Below are positions 28,090 to 38,468 of a stretch of DNA of 64,000 bases, piece by piece. This DNA comes from CBDHHC01 sp965263345 (GTDB lineage: Bacteria > Pseudomonadota > Alphaproteobacteria > Rhizobiales > CBDHHC01). Position 1 is the stretch's first letter; each line of letters opens with the position of its first letter. Position numbers and translations under genes: made by a program. The stretch spans positions 77,860 through 141,859 of the forward strand of contig CBDHHC010000021.1 in the NCBI GenBank assembly GCA_965263345.1, written 5' to 3'. Under the pieces are notes generated by a model. That model worked only from the letters and a program-made list of their open reading frames with translations, searched no databases and had not been told where the DNA came from.

Positions 28090-29316
28090 ATGCCTGCAAC
28101 TTTAGCTTTAGAAAACTACACTCTCAATCATCCTGTTCCTGAAAACAAACGCACAATTAGCATATTAGGGTCTACAGGTACAATCGGATGCAATACACTT
28201 GATTTAATAAGCAGAAATTCTGAATCTTTCGAAATCAAAGCCCTAACTGGGAACCATAATGTAAAACTCCTGGCAGAGCAGGCAACAAAACATAATGCAA
28301 AATTGGCTGTTGTAGCTGATGAAACAAAATACCTAGAGTTAAAATCAGCTTTGTCTGGGCGAAATATTGAAATTGCAGCAGGGCAAGAAGCTTTAATCCA
28401 TGCAGCCTCAATAGAAGTTGATTTGGTTATGGCGTCAATTATGGGAACTGCTGGGCTGCAGCCAACACTAAAAGCTGTCAAATCAAGTAAATGTATAGCC
28501 TTAGCAAATAAAGAATGTTTGGTTTCTGCAGGGGAGCTCTTTGCAAAAGAAGTCCAAAAAGCAGGAACTGTTCTTTTACCCGTAGACTCAGAACATTCAG
28601 CTGCGTTTCAAGCCATTGCTGGTCACCCTAAAGATAAAATTGATAAAATGATACTCACAGCTTCAGGTGGTCCATTCCGGCAATGGTCCCTTGAGGAATT
28701 GTCAAAGGCTACACTAAGCCAGGCCTTAAAACACCCAAATTGGTCGATGGGACGCAAAATTACGATTGATTCAGCAACACTCATGAATAAAGGGTTGGAA
28801 TTAATTGAAGCCTGGCATCTATTTCCTGTATCAGCAGACCAACTAGATGTTTTAGTACATCCTCAATCGATTGTTCATTGTCTGGTATCGTACACTGATG
28901 GATCCGTAATGGCACAATTAAGCTCGCCAGATATGAGAACACCTATAGCCTACAGTCTGGCTTGGCCGGAAAGAATGTCATCCCCGACGAAAAAACTTGA
29001 TTTAGCTGAATTAGGTCAACTGACATTTGAAAAACCTGACGAGACCAGATTCCCAGCACTTCGAATTGCCAAGGAAGTCTTAAAGTCAGACAATATTCAA
29101 GGCCCGATTTTGAACGCCGCGAATGAAGTCGCCGTTGAGGCATTTTTAAATGAACAAATTAAATTTATGTCGATTCCACAACTTATTGAGATGACATTGG
29201 AAAAATCAACCTCTATATCTCATTCATCTAAGGCAGATTTAACACTAGAAGAAATATTGGCAATAGACCAAGAGTCTAGAATTTTGGCACACTCATTGCT
29301 TAAATCTATGAAATAA
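28090..29316 (+). CDS. dxr: 1-deoxy-D-xylulose 5-phosphate reductoisomerase
   Basis: Second step of the MEP isoprenoid pathway. The NADPH-binding ILGSTGTIGCNTLDLI, metal/substrate region LPVDSEHSAAFQ, and GGPFR followed by KHPNWSMGRKITIDSATLMN are classic. ATG 28090 has AAGAAGG 10 bases before it and is preferred to ATG 28081. A 266-bp gap after cdsA suggests an independent promoter. Confidence 0.96.
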   Translation: MPATLALENYTLNHPVPENKRTISILGSTGTIGCNTLDLISRNSESFEIKALTGNHNVKLLAEQATKHNAKLAVVADETKYLELKSALSGRNIEIAAGQEALIHAASIEVDLVMASIMGTAGLQPTLKAVKSSKCIALANKECLVSAGELFAKEVQKAGTVLLPVDSEHSAAFQAIAGHPKDKIDKMILTASGGPFRQWSLEELSKATLSQALKHPNWSMGRKITIDSATLMNKGLELIEAWHLFPVSADQLDVLVHPQSIVHCLVSYTDGSVMAQLSSPDMRTPIAYSLAWPERMSSPTKKLDLAELGQLTFEKPDETRFPALRIAKEVLKSDNIQGPILNAANEVAVEAFLNEQIKFMSIPQLIEMTLEKSTSISHSSKADLTLEEILAIDQESRILAHSLLKSMK

Positions 29317-29370
29317 AACAAAAAACGACATAATACAAAAAAGTGTGTTTTTTTGAGAAATTGTTGTATT

Positions 29371-29398
29371 AAGTATTTCTTTTCAAAAAGAAATACTT
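29371..29398 (+). terminator. Perfect 12-bp hairpin between dxr and rseP
   Basis: AAGTATTTCTTT (29371-29382) and AAAGAAATACTT (29387-29398) around a 4-base loop, 55 bp after dxr. AT-rich; may be an attenuator or processing site, as no long T run follows. Confidence 0.55.
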
Positions 29399-29476
29399 AT
29401 ATTCGTCGTATTAAAGTTCTGGCGGTAGTATTACCTTAATACCCAAAAATAAAATTTTATCAGGAGTCACGATTTT

Positions 29477-30613
29477 ATGGAATATCTATCGAGTATTTTA
29501 TCAAATGAGGTTTTTTTAATATTCCCGGCATTTTTATTTGTTCTTACGATAGTGGTATTCTTTCATGAATTGGGACACTTTTTGGTTGCACGTTGGTGTG
29601 GTGTAGCCGTTGAAGCATTTTCAGTTGGGTTTGGTCCAGAAATATTTGGGTTTTATGATCATAAAGGTACGCGCTGGAAGATATGCTGGATCCCATTAGG
29701 TGGATATGTAAAATTCATTGATGATCAAAACGCAGCGAGTATTCCAAGCGAAGAACAGTTAAATGCAATGACACCAGAACAAAAAGCTGGCGCGTTGCAA
29801 CTCAAACCACTTTGGCAAAGAGCAGCTGTCGTAGCAGCTGGCCCAGCTGCGAGCTTCTTACTGGCAATCATAATTTTCACAATCACATTTAGTGTTTATG
29901 GCCATAATTACATAAAGCCAGTTGTTGGCGGTTTCTCCAAGAATTCTGCGGCAAAAGAAGCTGGCTTTAAAGTTGGTGATGAAATTATATCTATTAATGG
30001 CTCGCCAGTTAAATCCTTCATGGACATTCGGGCAATGGTGCAGATCAGTGGCAGCGAAGCTTTAAATTTTGTTGTTTTAAGGGATGGAAATAAAGTTAAT
30101 CTTTCTTCTGCACCAAGAGATGTAAAAGAGCGCGATCCATTTGGAAATAAACAAAGGCTATTAGGAATTAGTAGTAGTCGGGATCCAAAACACAGCGTTT
30201 ATAGTACGGTAAACCCGATTACAGCAGTATATTTATCCTTGGACAGAACATATTCCGTCATTTCAACCACAACGAGCTATCTATATAGAGTAATCTCAGG
30301 CCGTGTGGCACCAGACCAATTAAGCGGCCCTGTTGGTATCGCAATGACATCTGGTAAGGTGGCAACTTTTGGTATAATTCCACTTATTCAGCTTGCAGCC
30401 TTCCTTTCTATAGCAATTGGCTTTTTTAACCTTTTCCCAATCCCAATATTAGATGGTGGACATTTAGCGTTTTATGCAATTGAAGCTGTAAGAGGCAAGC
30501 CATTGAGTGCCAAAACCCAAGATATAGCAGCTCATGTAGGGTTTGCCCTGTTGATATTACTTATGATATTTGTAACAAGACTAGATTTCATGCACAGGAT
30601 ACCTTGGGGATAG
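29477..30613 (+). CDS. rseP: RIP metalloprotease RseP
   Basis: Site-2 intramembrane zinc protease that cleaves anti-sigma factors and signal peptides. HELGH (zinc site) lies in the first membrane segment (FFHELGHFLVARWCG), a PDZ domain in the middle (AAKEAGFKVGDEIISINGSP), and the third zinc ligand region NLFPIPILDGGHL near the end. One PDZ domain is evident. Standard position before bamA. Confidence 0.95.
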   Translation: MEYLSSILSNEVFLIFPAFLFVLTIVVFFHELGHFLVARWCGVAVEAFSVGFGPEIFGFYDHKGTRWKICWIPLGGYVKFIDDQNAASIPSEEQLNAMTPEQKAGALQLKPLWQRAAVVAAGPAASFLLAIIIFTITFSVYGHNYIKPVVGGFSKNSAAKEAGFKVGDEIISINGSPVKSFMDIRAMVQISGSEALNFVVLRDGNKVNLSSAPRDVKERDPFGNKQRLLGISSSRDPKHSVYSTVNPITAVYLSLDRTYSVISTTTSYLYRVISGRVAPDQLSGPVGIAMTSGKVATFGIIPLIQLAAFLSIAIGFFNLFPIPILDGGHLAFYAIEAVRGKPLSAKTQDIAAHVGFALLILLMIFVTRLDFMHRIPWG

Positions 30614-30896
30614 TTGGGTAATACTCTGTTTTTATTTCTTTATATTTGGAAATATTGTGCTTTGGGTGTGTAATGTCTTAGGTATTATTTTTTGGTATTT
30701 AGTCTGTGCCCTAATGTTAAGTTTTTTTTAACTTAAATAAAGTTAAAAAAAATTATTAAATTTTGGAGACTGTGGCCCTTTAGTCCTTTGCAAAATAACT
30801 AAGAAAGTATACTACTATCATGATATGGTCACAATAGAATGGCCCGTTACATTTTAAGTAGCGAAAGAATCAGAGTACAAAGGGGCATTTGTAACA

Positions 30897-33236
30897 ATGG
30901 CACAAAGGGCGACAATGAGCAGAGGGATTACGACCGCTCTAATTCTAACACTATCTTTTTTCATATCTTTTGAAAAAGAAGTTGGATTTGGAGTAGAGTC
31001 TGCATACGCACAATCTGGAAGAGCTATAAAAAGTATTAAAGTTGAAGGAAACCGTCGTGTTGAGCCTGAAACTGTACGCTCTTATCTAAAATTCTCAACC
31101 GGGGATCGTTATGATGCCGCTAGAGTTGATGCATCTCTTAAAACACTGTTTGCTACAGGTTTATTCGCAGATGTCCGCATCAAACTTGTGAAAAACATTC
31201 TAGTAGTTAATGTTGTTGAGAACCCTGTTGTCAATCAGGTTGCTTTTGAGGGAAACAAAGAAGTCGAAGATGATACTTTGAAGACTGAGGTTCAGCTCAA
31301 AACCCGCGCAATTTACACAAGAGCTCGTGTTCAGTCTGATGTTCAGCGTATCCTTGATGTTTACCAACGTCAGGGCCTTTATGCGGCGAATGTTCAGCCA
31401 AAAATAATAAAATTAAAGCACAACAGAGTTAATCTTGTTTATGAAATTCAAGAAGGCCCTTCAACGAAAGTCAAAAGCATTAACTTTATTGGCAATGTTG
31501 CTTTCTCTGATTCCCAACTAAGAGATGTTATTACAACAACTGAAACGGGCTTGTTGAGTTTTCTAAAATCAACAAACGTATATGACCCTGATCGCCTTAG
31601 CCTTGACCGTGAATTAGTAAGACGCTTCTACCTTAAAAACGGTTATGCTGATATGCGCATAATTTCAGCAACTGCAGAGTTAGATAGGGATGGAAAAGGA
31701 TTTTTCCTCACGTTCACGGTAGAAGAGGGTGAGCAGTATAAATTTGGTGAGATAAACTTACAAACATCAATAAATTCAGTTGATCCTGATGCTCTAAGTG
31801 GGAAATTACTCACAAAATCAGGTGAGATTTACAATGCACAATTGATTGATAAATCAATTGAAGCAGCAACATTTGAGATTTCAAAAACGGGCTATGCATT
31901 TGCACGTGTTCGCCCAAAAATTGATAGAGATCCAGTATCTAAGACAATCGGTGTGTTATACAACGTGGAGCAAGGCCCTCGCGTATATATTGAACGCATC
32001 AATATTCTAGGTAATGTAAGAACATTAGATTATGTAATCCGACGAGAGTTTAGACTTGCTGAAGGGGACGCATATAATAAACTCATCGTAGATAGAGCCC
32101 GCCGCAGACTTCAGGGATTAGGTTTCTTTAAATCTGTTAAAATCACAACAGAAAGCGGAAGTGCAAGTGACAGAGTTGTCATAAATGTGAATTTGATTGA
32201 AGAATCAACTGGTGAGCTATCTTTCGGTGCAGGATATTCAACAAATGAAGGTGTGATAGGTGATATTAGTATCACTGAGCGAAATCTGCTTGGTAAAGGG
32301 CAGTTTTTAAGATTAAAGTTCTCAGGTAGCTTTGAGCGTGCACAGGTTGACCTAAGTTTCACAGAACCAAGATTCTTAGATCGTAACTTGGCAGCAGGAA
32401 TTGATGTCTTCCATAAAGAAGTCGATAGCAGTGATGAATCATCATTCAAAAGTAGAAAAACAGGCGGTGCTTTACGCTTAGGCTTCCCAGTTGCTGAAAA
32501 CTTGAGGCTAACAACAAACTACTCATTCGTACGTGACGAGATCTTTGATGTTGAAAGTGATGCATCACTAGCAGTTCAGCAAGCAGGTCAGGACAATGAT
32601 GGTGTCGCAAACATCTCTTCTTTAGGATACAAATTGACATATGACACCCGTAATCTGAAACGTAACCCTTCTCACGGAGTGTATTTCACACTTGCTCAGG
32701 ATTTCGCTGGTGCAGGTGGTGATGTTCAGTATGTAAGAACAGTTGCTGAAGCTAGAGGGTACTATCCATTAACCAAAGAAATTACACTAGTTGGGCGTGC
32801 TCTTGGCGGTAACATCTTTGGTTGGGGCGGCGATGATGTGAGATTGCTTGACCATTTTTACAAAGGTGGCGAGACAGTACGTGGTTTCGAAAGATCTGGT
32901 ATTGGCCCTAGAGACTCAGCAACAGGTGACTCTCTAGGTGGCACAACATTCTACTCTGCAACAGTAGAAGTAAGGTTCCCATTCCCATACATAACTGAAG
33001 CAATTGGTATGAAGGGCGCCTTATTCGCGGATGCAGGATCATTATTCGGCAATGATTTGAATGACAATGCAATTAATATTGATAGTGATGATCATGAGTT
33101 AAGAGCATCTGCAGGTGCAAGTATTATATGGGACTCACCACTAGGCCCATTGCGTGCAGATTTCGCATATGCCTTATTAAAGGATGATGCAGATAAAGAA
33201 GAACAGTTCCGCTTTGGTGCAGCAACGAAATTCTAA
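30897..33236 (+). CDS. bamA: Outer membrane protein assembly factor BamA
   Basis: Central subunit of the BAM complex inserting beta-barrel proteins. Signal sequence ending near SAYAQSG, five POTRA-type repeats (for example IKSIKVEGNRRVEPETVRSY and YIERINILGNVRTLDYVIRR), then a 16-strand barrel with RGFERSGIGPRD in the position of the conserved VRGF loop. The chain ends in RFGAATKF with the expected C-terminal Phe. The skp/ompH gene that often follows is absent; lpxD is next. Confidence 0.96.
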   Translation: MAQRATMSRGITTALILTLSFFISFEKEVGFGVESAYAQSGRAIKSIKVEGNRRVEPETVRSYLKFSTGDRYDAARVDASLKTLFATGLFADVRIKLVKNILVVNVVENPVVNQVAFEGNKEVEDDTLKTEVQLKTRAIYTRARVQSDVQRILDVYQRQGLYAANVQPKIIKLKHNRVNLVYEIQEGPSTKVKSINFIGNVAFSDSQLRDVITTTETGLLSFLKSTNVYDPDRLSLDRELVRRFYLKNGYADMRIISATAELDRDGKGFFLTFTVEEGEQYKFGEINLQTSINSVDPDALSGKLLTKSGEIYNAQLIDKSIEAATFEISKTGYAFARVRPKIDRDPVSKTIGVLYNVEQGPRVYIERINILGNVRTLDYVIRREFRLAEGDAYNKLIVDRARRRLQGLGFFKSVKITTESGSASDRVVINVNLIEESTGELSFGAGYSTNEGVIGDISITERNLLGKGQFLRLKFSGSFERAQVDLSFTEPRFLDRNLAAGIDVFHKEVDSSDESSFKSRKTGGALRLGFPVAENLRLTTNYSFVRDEIFDVESDASLAVQQAGQDNDGVANISSLGYKLTYDTRNLKRNPSHGVYFTLAQDFAGAGGDVQYVRTVAEARGYYPLTKEITLVGRALGGNIFGWGGDDVRLLDHFYKGGETVRGFERSGIGPRDSATGDSLGGTTFYSATVEVRFPFPYITEAIGMKGALFADAGSLFGNDLNDNAINIDSDDHELRASAGASIIWDSPLGPLRADFAYALLKDDADKEEQFRFGAATKF

Positions 33237-33262
33237 ATATCTGTAAAAACTATGAGATTTAT

Positions 33263-33286
33263 AAAGGCCGCATTATGCGGCCTTTT
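33263..33286 (+). terminator. Intrinsic terminator after bamA
   Basis: AAAGGCCGCA, loop TTA, TGCGGCCTTT plus a T (33263-33286). Perfect 10-bp stem 27 bases after the bamA stop. Confidence 0.88.
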
Positions 33287-33504
33287 CTGTAAAAAGCTAA
33301 AACTTCGAAATAAAAGAGTATCTTTAAATAAAAATATTAGCTTTTTTATAAATTTATTCATTCAAATACGTATTAGTCCATTGCATTTCTACACATGGTT
33401 CGGATACAAAAGTAAAAATCATTTACTTTTCATGACTATATTAAGGCATATCTAGCCTGAGCTTGAGAAGAATCTGTTTAAAAATAAATATGTGGATGGT
33501 TAAT

Positions 33505-34536
33505 ATGGAGCATCCGGGTTTTTTTAAAAAAGCTGGTCCGTTTTCAATTAAGAAAATTGCTGAAGTAACAGGTGCCGAAATAGCACCTGAAGCGAATAGT
33601 GATTTAATGATAGATAATGTTTTGCCTTTAGATGAGGCAAAAGCTAATGACATATCATTTTTAGACAATTCGAAATATATACCTCAATTTAAACAAACTA
33701 ATGCTGCGGCATGTTTTGTAACGGCTAAACATAAAGATAGAGCGCCAGAAAATGTAATATCAATGGTATCAAAGCAGCCATATCATTGTTTTGCAAAAGC
33801 ACTTTTTCTATTTTTTCCTGAAGCAAGAGTGTCAAATATAAGGGCAGATGCAGAAAATAACAATTTTATACATCCATCAGCCCTTGTAGAAGAAGGGGCA
33901 ATAATTGAACCAGGAGCGGTCATTGGTGCAGAAGCAAGAATTGGGGCAGGAACACGCGTAAGTGCTGGCGCGACGATTGGTTATCGTACATATATTGGAA
34001 GAGAATGCTATATCGGCCCAAGTGCAACAATCATTCATAGTTTGGTGGGTGATAATGTCATAATCCACTCAGGTGTCAGCATAGGACAAGACGGATTTGG
34101 TTTTGCAATGGGACCAACAGGTCATTTGAAAGTCCCCCAAATTGGTCGAGTTGTGATACAAGATGACGTAGAAATTGGAGCAAATACCACCATAGATCGT
34201 GGGGCCTTAAAAGATACTATTATTGGTGAGGGGACAAAAATTGATAATCTGGTACAAATCGGCCATAACGTCGTCATAGGCCGCCATTGCGTGATTGTTG
34301 CACATGTAGGAATTTCAGGCAGCACAGAGCTTGGTGATTTCGTTGTATTAGGTGGTCAAGTTGGTGTCATAGGTCATGCCAAAATTGGCAGTGGCGTCCA
34401 AGTTGCTGCACAAAGTGGTATTGCATCCGATATTCCAGATGGTGAACGTTGGGGCGGAGCACCAGCACAACCAATACGGAAATGGCAAAAAGAAATTTTA
34501 TATTTACGAAAAATGAGTGAAAAGAGTTCCTCATAA
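33505..34536 (+). CDS. lpxD: UDP-3-O-acylglucosamine N-acyltransferase
   Basis: Third step of lipid A synthesis. The N-terminal uridine-binding domain includes DISFLDN and AACFVTAKH; then hexapeptide repeats form the left-handed helix, with IHSGVSIGQDGFGFA carrying the catalytic-His region and LVQIGHNVVIGRH. ATG 33505 matches the family N-terminus (MEHPGFF); the frame is open from 33463. Ribosome site weak. Confidence 0.94.
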   Translation: MEHPGFFKKAGPFSIKKIAEVTGAEIAPEANSDLMIDNVLPLDEAKANDISFLDNSKYIPQFKQTNAAACFVTAKHKDRAPENVISMVSKQPYHCFAKALFLFFPEARVSNIRADAENNNFIHPSALVEEGAIIEPGAVIGAEARIGAGTRVSAGATIGYRTYIGRECYIGPSATIIHSLVGDNVIIHSGVSIGQDGFGFAMGPTGHLKVPQIGRVVIQDDVEIGANTTIDRGALKDTIIGEGTKIDNLVQIGHNVVIGRHCVIVAHVGISGSTELGDFVVLGGQVGVIGHAKIGSGVQVAAQSGIASDIPDGERWGGAPAQPIRKWQKEILYLRKMSEKSSS

Positions 34537-34630
34537 ATCAGAATAAAAAATTACGGTGTTTTATTGTAAAAGCCTTGTAGTAAACAGGCCCAAGTTAAGC
34601 ATTTGTAATTTCAGGAATGGAGTTGAATGA

Positions 34631-35119
34631 ATGAGTGAAATGGAAAGCAAAACAGAGCTCGGAACGGCTGATATTAATAGAATATTGAAACTATTGCCGC
34701 ACCGCTATCCGTTTCTTCTGGTAGATAAAATCATTGATATGCACAAAGATGAAACTGCTATTGGAATAAAAAATGTGACCATAAATGAACCACACTTTCA
34801 GGGGCATTTTCCAAGCTTTCCTGTGATGCCAGGCGTTTTATTGATTGAAGGGATGGCGCAAACTGCAGGTGCACTATGTGTCCATAATTTTAATGAGGAT
34901 TATGAGCCGCATTTGGTATTTTTTATGTCAATTGACAAAGCAAAATTCCGCAAACCAGTTGTGCCTGGGGATACAGTTTATTACCATGTACAAAAATTAA
35001 GAAATCGTGGTCCAGTTTGGCGCTTTGCCGTCGTTGCCAAGGTTGAAGGCAATGTGGTTTGTGAAGCTGAAATTGGAGCAATGATTGTTGATAAGGATAG
35101 CGCGGTAGCGAATGGCTGA
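34631..35119 (+). CDS. fabZ: 3-hydroxyacyl-ACP dehydratase FabZ
   Basis: Dehydrates 3-hydroxyacyl-ACP in fatty acid synthesis and balances supply with LpxA. Hot-dog fold with LPHRYPFLLVDKI and the catalytic His in HFQGHFPSFPVMPGV; the downstream Glu lies in LIEGMAQTAG. It overlaps lpxA by eight bases. Confidence 0.96.
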   Translation: MSEMESKTELGTADINRILKLLPHRYPFLLVDKIIDMHKDETAIGIKNVTINEPHFQGHFPSFPVMPGVLLIEGMAQTAGALCVHNFNEDYEPHLVFFMSIDKAKFRKPVVPGDTVYYHVQKLRNRGPVWRFAVVAKVEGNVVCEAEIGAMIVDKDSAVANG

Positions 35120-35915
35120 TATACACCAGACTGCAATAGTTGAAGATGGTGCAGAAATTGGGGCCAATGTAGAAATAGGTCCATATTGTGTAATCGGGAG
35201 CAATGTAAAACTTGCCGATGATGTGAAACTTAAATCTCATGTGGTGATTGCCGGCAAAACCACTGTCGGAGCAGGAACCGAGATCTTCCCATTTGCATCA
35301 ATTGGTCATATCCCACAAGATAAAAAATTCCACGGTGAAGACAGCGCTCTGGAAATAGGTGAAAAAAACGTCATCCGTGAACATGTAACTATGAACCCTG
35401 GAACTCAGGGGGGTGGAAGCCTGACAAAAGTCGGCTCGCACGGTCTGTTCATGATGGGCTCTCATGTGGCACATGATTGTGTTGTTGGCGACAATGTCAT
35501 CTTAGCAAATAATGCAACATTAGCCGGTCATTGCGTAGTTGAAAACCACGTAATTTTAGGCGGACTATCCGCAGTTCACCAATTCGTTCGATTAGGGGCT
35601 TACTCCTTCGTAGGCGGTATGTGCGGTGTCGAAAAAGATGTTATTCCTTTCGGTATGGTCATGGGAAATCGCGCTTACCTGAATGGTCTGAATATTCTTG
35701 GCCTAAAGCGTAACGGCTTTGATCGCGAACAGATCCACAATCTTCGCAAAGGCTATCGCATGCTCTTTTCCAACGAAGGCACTTTGATGGAGCGTCTGGA
35801 AGATGTTGAGAAAATGTTTGCTGGTGATCCTTGCGTAGAGCGTGTTGCAAAATTTATCCGTGCGGAAACAGACCGCTCATTATGTGTTCCTCGTAACGGG
35901 AGCGTAAGCGAATAA
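35112..35915 (+). CDS. lpxA: UDP-N-acetylglucosamine O-acyltransferase
   Basis: First step of lipid A synthesis. Hexapeptide-repeat left-handed helix (VEDGAEIGANVEIGPYCVIG) with the catalytic-His segment GSHVAHDCVVGD and HCVVENHVILGG, then the C-terminal helical domain (GFDREQIHNLRKGYRMLF). Start overlaps fabZ, so coupled. From here to lpxB the sequence is visibly richer in G+C than upstream genes. Confidence 0.96.
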   Translation: MADIHQTAIVEDGAEIGANVEIGPYCVIGSNVKLADDVKLKSHVVIAGKTTVGAGTEIFPFASIGHIPQDKKFHGEDSALEIGEKNVIREHVTMNPGTQGGGSLTKVGSHGLFMMGSHVAHDCVVGDNVILANNATLAGHCVVENHVILGGLSAVHQFVRLGAYSFVGGMCGVEKDVIPFGMVMGNRAYLNGLNILGLKRNGFDREQIHNLRKGYRMLFSNEGTLMERLEDVEKMFAGDPCVERVAKFIRAETDRSLCVPRNGSVSE

Positions 35916-35931
35916 GCTTACTCATAAACAC

Positions 35932-36795
35932 ATGACACAGCCATCACCAGATTTGCCAAAATTAGGGATCATTGCTGGCGGTGGTGTTATGCCATGTTTA
36001 GTCGCTAGTTCAGCAATCAGAGCAGGTCGGGAAGTTCATATAGTTGCTCTAGATGGTGAGGCTGACCAACACATCGAAGCCTTCTCCCACACCTGGGTGA
36101 AGTGGGGACAAATTGGGCGGATTTTTAAGACATTAAAAAAGGCCCAATGTAAAGATGTGGTTTTTATAGGGTCTGTCACAAGACCAGATATGAAAGAAAT
36201 TCGTTTTGACTTAGGGGCAATAAAAATCCTACCCTTTCTATTCAGTCTGATGGTTGGTGGGGACGACAGCATCCTCTCGCGCATTGTGAATTTCTTTGAA
36301 AAAAAAGGCTATACCATTCGCGGTGCCCATGAAGTGGCCCCAGAATTATTAGCGCCCGAAGGGTGTCTCACCAAAAAACAACCATCAACTCAAGACATGA
36401 AAGATATCCAAACAGCATTCGGTATCTTAAAAGCTTTAGGGAACTTTGATGTCGGACAAGGTGCTGTGGTAGCCAGAGGATATGCCCTTGCAGTTGAAGC
36501 CGCCGAAGGCACGAATGTAATGCTAGAACGCTGTAAAGACCTCCGCCAATGGGGCAGTAAAAACAGCAAAAAGAAAATCGGCGTATTCGTCAAATGTCCA
36601 AAACCAGATCAGGAAAAACGAATTGATATGCCAACCATAGGTGACCAGACAATTGAGAAGGTTGCAGATGCTGGGTTGGCTGGTATTGCAATTGCAGCTG
36701 ATGCGGTTTTATTGGCTGATAAAGAACAATTGCTAAAGAAAGCAAAAAAACACGATATTTTTGTTATAGGCATACCAATAACACATGATAATTAA
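35932..36795 (+). CDS. lpxI: UDP-2,3-diacylglucosamine diphosphatase LpxI
   Basis: Hydrolyses UDP-2,3-diacylglucosamine to lipid X; the alphaproteobacterial replacement for LpxH. LGIIAGGGVMPCLVA opens the N-terminal domain, and the DUF1009 core shows FIGSVTRPD, DDSILSRIV, RGAHEVAPELLAPEG and VGQGAVVARGYALAVEAAEG. Length typical. Lies between lpxA and lpxB, the usual place. Confidence 0.93.
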   Translation: MTQPSPDLPKLGIIAGGGVMPCLVASSAIRAGREVHIVALDGEADQHIEAFSHTWVKWGQIGRIFKTLKKAQCKDVVFIGSVTRPDMKEIRFDLGAIKILPFLFSLMVGGDDSILSRIVNFFEKKGYTIRGAHEVAPELLAPEGCLTKKQPSTQDMKDIQTAFGILKALGNFDVGQGAVVARGYALAVEAAEGTNVMLERCKDLRQWGSKNSKKKIGVFVKCPKPDQEKRIDMPTIGDQTIEKVADAGLAGIAIAADAVLLADKEQLLKKAKKHDIFVIGIPITHDN

Positions 36796-36819
36796 AAACA
36801 TTAAATAAGTAATTTTATA

Positions 36820-37986
36820 ATGGCTCCAAAAAAGATATTCATAGTAGCAGGTGAACATTCTGGGGATGCTCTAGGTGGCCCATTAATGGAAGTTCTAAAA
36901 CAACAGCTGTCCGAAGAAATAAGCTTCAAGGGCGTTGGTGGTGAAGCCATGCAGGCCCAGGGCCTGACCTCTATTTTCCCTCTCTCTGATGTCGCTGTTA
37001 TGGGGCCCATTGATATCATCAAAATTTTACCCCGTGCAGTTCGCCGTGTGTATCAAACTGTCGATGCCGCTTTAGAATTCGAACCGGATCTTCTCATTAT
37101 CATTGATAGCCCGGAATTCACCCATCCAATCGCCAAAAGGGTTCGTAAAGCACGTCCTCATATTCCAATCATCGATTATGTCTCTCCGTCTGTTTGGGCT
37201 TGGCGCTCGGGCAGAGCTAAAAAAATGAAACCCTATGTTGATCATATTTTAGGCCTTCTTCCATTTGAACCAGCAGCCCATGAACGTCTCGGCGGCCCTA
37301 AATGTTCTTATGTCGGCCACCCCATGATCGAAAAACGCGAATGGATGCAAAGCCGCGATGTTGCAGGTTTAAAACAACGCTTGAACCTAAATGATAATGA
37401 TCCCATTCTCGTTGTTCTTCCAGGCAGTCGAACCAATGAGGTCAAACGTTTAATGGAACCTTTTGGCAAAACCATTGAATTAATCATGCCAAAATATCCT
37501 GATTTGCAAGTCGTTATTCCGGCCGTAAAATCTGTCAGACACCTTATCGAAGAACGATTACCTGAATGGCCAGTCACACCACATCTGGTAGAAGGTGAAG
37601 ACGATAAATTTGCGTCCTTTGCAATGTGTAATGCAGCCTTGGCAGCATCAGGAACAGTCACACTTCAGCTAGCCTTAGCAGGAACACCGATGGTCGTTGG
37701 ATATAAAGCGGATTTGCTCATCTCGTCTTTAAGATTCCTGATCGAAGTTCATTCTGCTGTATTGCCAAATCTGATCTTAGGTGAAAATATTTTCCCTGAA
37801 TTTATCCAGGAAAACTGCACACCAGAAAAACTGGCCAATGCTTTAGAACCTCTCTTAACAGACAGCGAAGCTTTGAAGATCCAGCAAAAAGCTTTAGACA
37901 CATTTACGGATAAAATGGTCTTAAAATCTGGAAAACCGAGCGAAGCTGCCGCCAAAATCGTTCTGGAATATTTAAATAAAACATAA
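36820..37986 (+). CDS. lpxB: Lipid-A-disaccharide synthase
   Basis: Glycosyltransferase joining lipid X and UDP-diacylglucosamine. FIVAGEHSGDALGGPLM, then IDSPEFTHPIAKRVRKARP, YVSPSVWAWRSGRAKKM and LPGSRTNEVKR, with ASGTVTLQLALAGTPMVVGYK near the donor site. Last gene of the lipid A run. Confidence 0.95.
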   Translation: MAPKKIFIVAGEHSGDALGGPLMEVLKQQLSEEISFKGVGGEAMQAQGLTSIFPLSDVAVMGPIDIIKILPRAVRRVYQTVDAALEFEPDLLIIIDSPEFTHPIAKRVRKARPHIPIIDYVSPSVWAWRSGRAKKMKPYVDHILGLLPFEPAAHERLGGPKCSYVGHPMIEKREWMQSRDVAGLKQRLNLNDNDPILVVLPGSRTNEVKRLMEPFGKTIELIMPKYPDLQVVIPAVKSVRHLIEERLPEWPVTPHLVEGEDDKFASFAMCNAALAASGTVTLQLALAGTPMVVGYKADLLISSLRFLIEVHSAVLPNLILGENIFPEFIQENCTPEKLANALEPLLTDSEALKIQQKALDTFTDKMVLKSGKPSEAAAKIVLEYLNKT

Positions 37987-38058
37987 ATCAGCCTAACTTT
38001 AGCCATTGAGACTGGGCATAGGATAGCTCATATTTTATTCTATACTAAAGAGCTGGCT

Positions 38059-38427
38059 ATGAGATTATTGATCCTTGTTTTTTCTATCCTTTCGTTTTTT
38101 GTAACAAACACATTTGCAGGCGCTTATGACGGCCAATATTCTGGCCACCGATTTGTCGGAGCAAAATCAAACCATCCAGACAAATGCAGCCCAACCACAA
38201 TTTCCGGTCGCATAAAAGGCTCTTCTATCGAACTGACTTTAACTTACAACGGCTCTGTTCTAAAAGGTAACATAACCAAATCAGGGTCTATCAGATTGCG
38301 TGGTGAAACACCAAACGGAACTTATCTTTATAAATTCCAAGGACGCATCAGAGGTAAAACTCTAAAAGGCACCTGGAAAACCAGCCCACCAGACTGTGCT
38401 GGAACCTGGACTGTAAAAAAGAAGTAA
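38059..38427 (+). CDS. Small exported beta-rich protein
   Basis: Unknown function, 122 residues. Signal peptide ending near NTFAGAYDG, then alternating beta strands with repeated G-S-x-I/L-x-L patterns (SIELTLTYNG, GSIRLRGETP, GKTLKGTWKT), two Cys (PDKCSP and PPDCAGTW) likely forming a disulfide, and a basic end. The repeated strand pattern recalls small lipocalin-like or Avidin-like barrels, but no family is recognised. Followed by a terminator. Confidence 0.6.
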   Translation: MRLLILVFSILSFFVTNTFAGAYDGQYSGHRFVGAKSNHPDKCSPTTISGRIKGSSIELTLTYNGSVLKGNITKSGSIRLRGETPNGTYLYKFQGRIRGKTLKGTWKTSPPDCAGTWTVKKK

Positions 38428-38445
38428 TAAAACTCCTGGACGATA

Positions 38446-38468
38446 AAAAGTGCAAAGTCACTTTTTTT
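38446..38468 (+). terminator. Intrinsic terminator
   Basis: AAAAGTG (38446-38452), loop CAAAGT, CACTTTT running into a T tract to 38468. Ends the exported-protein gene. Confidence 0.7.
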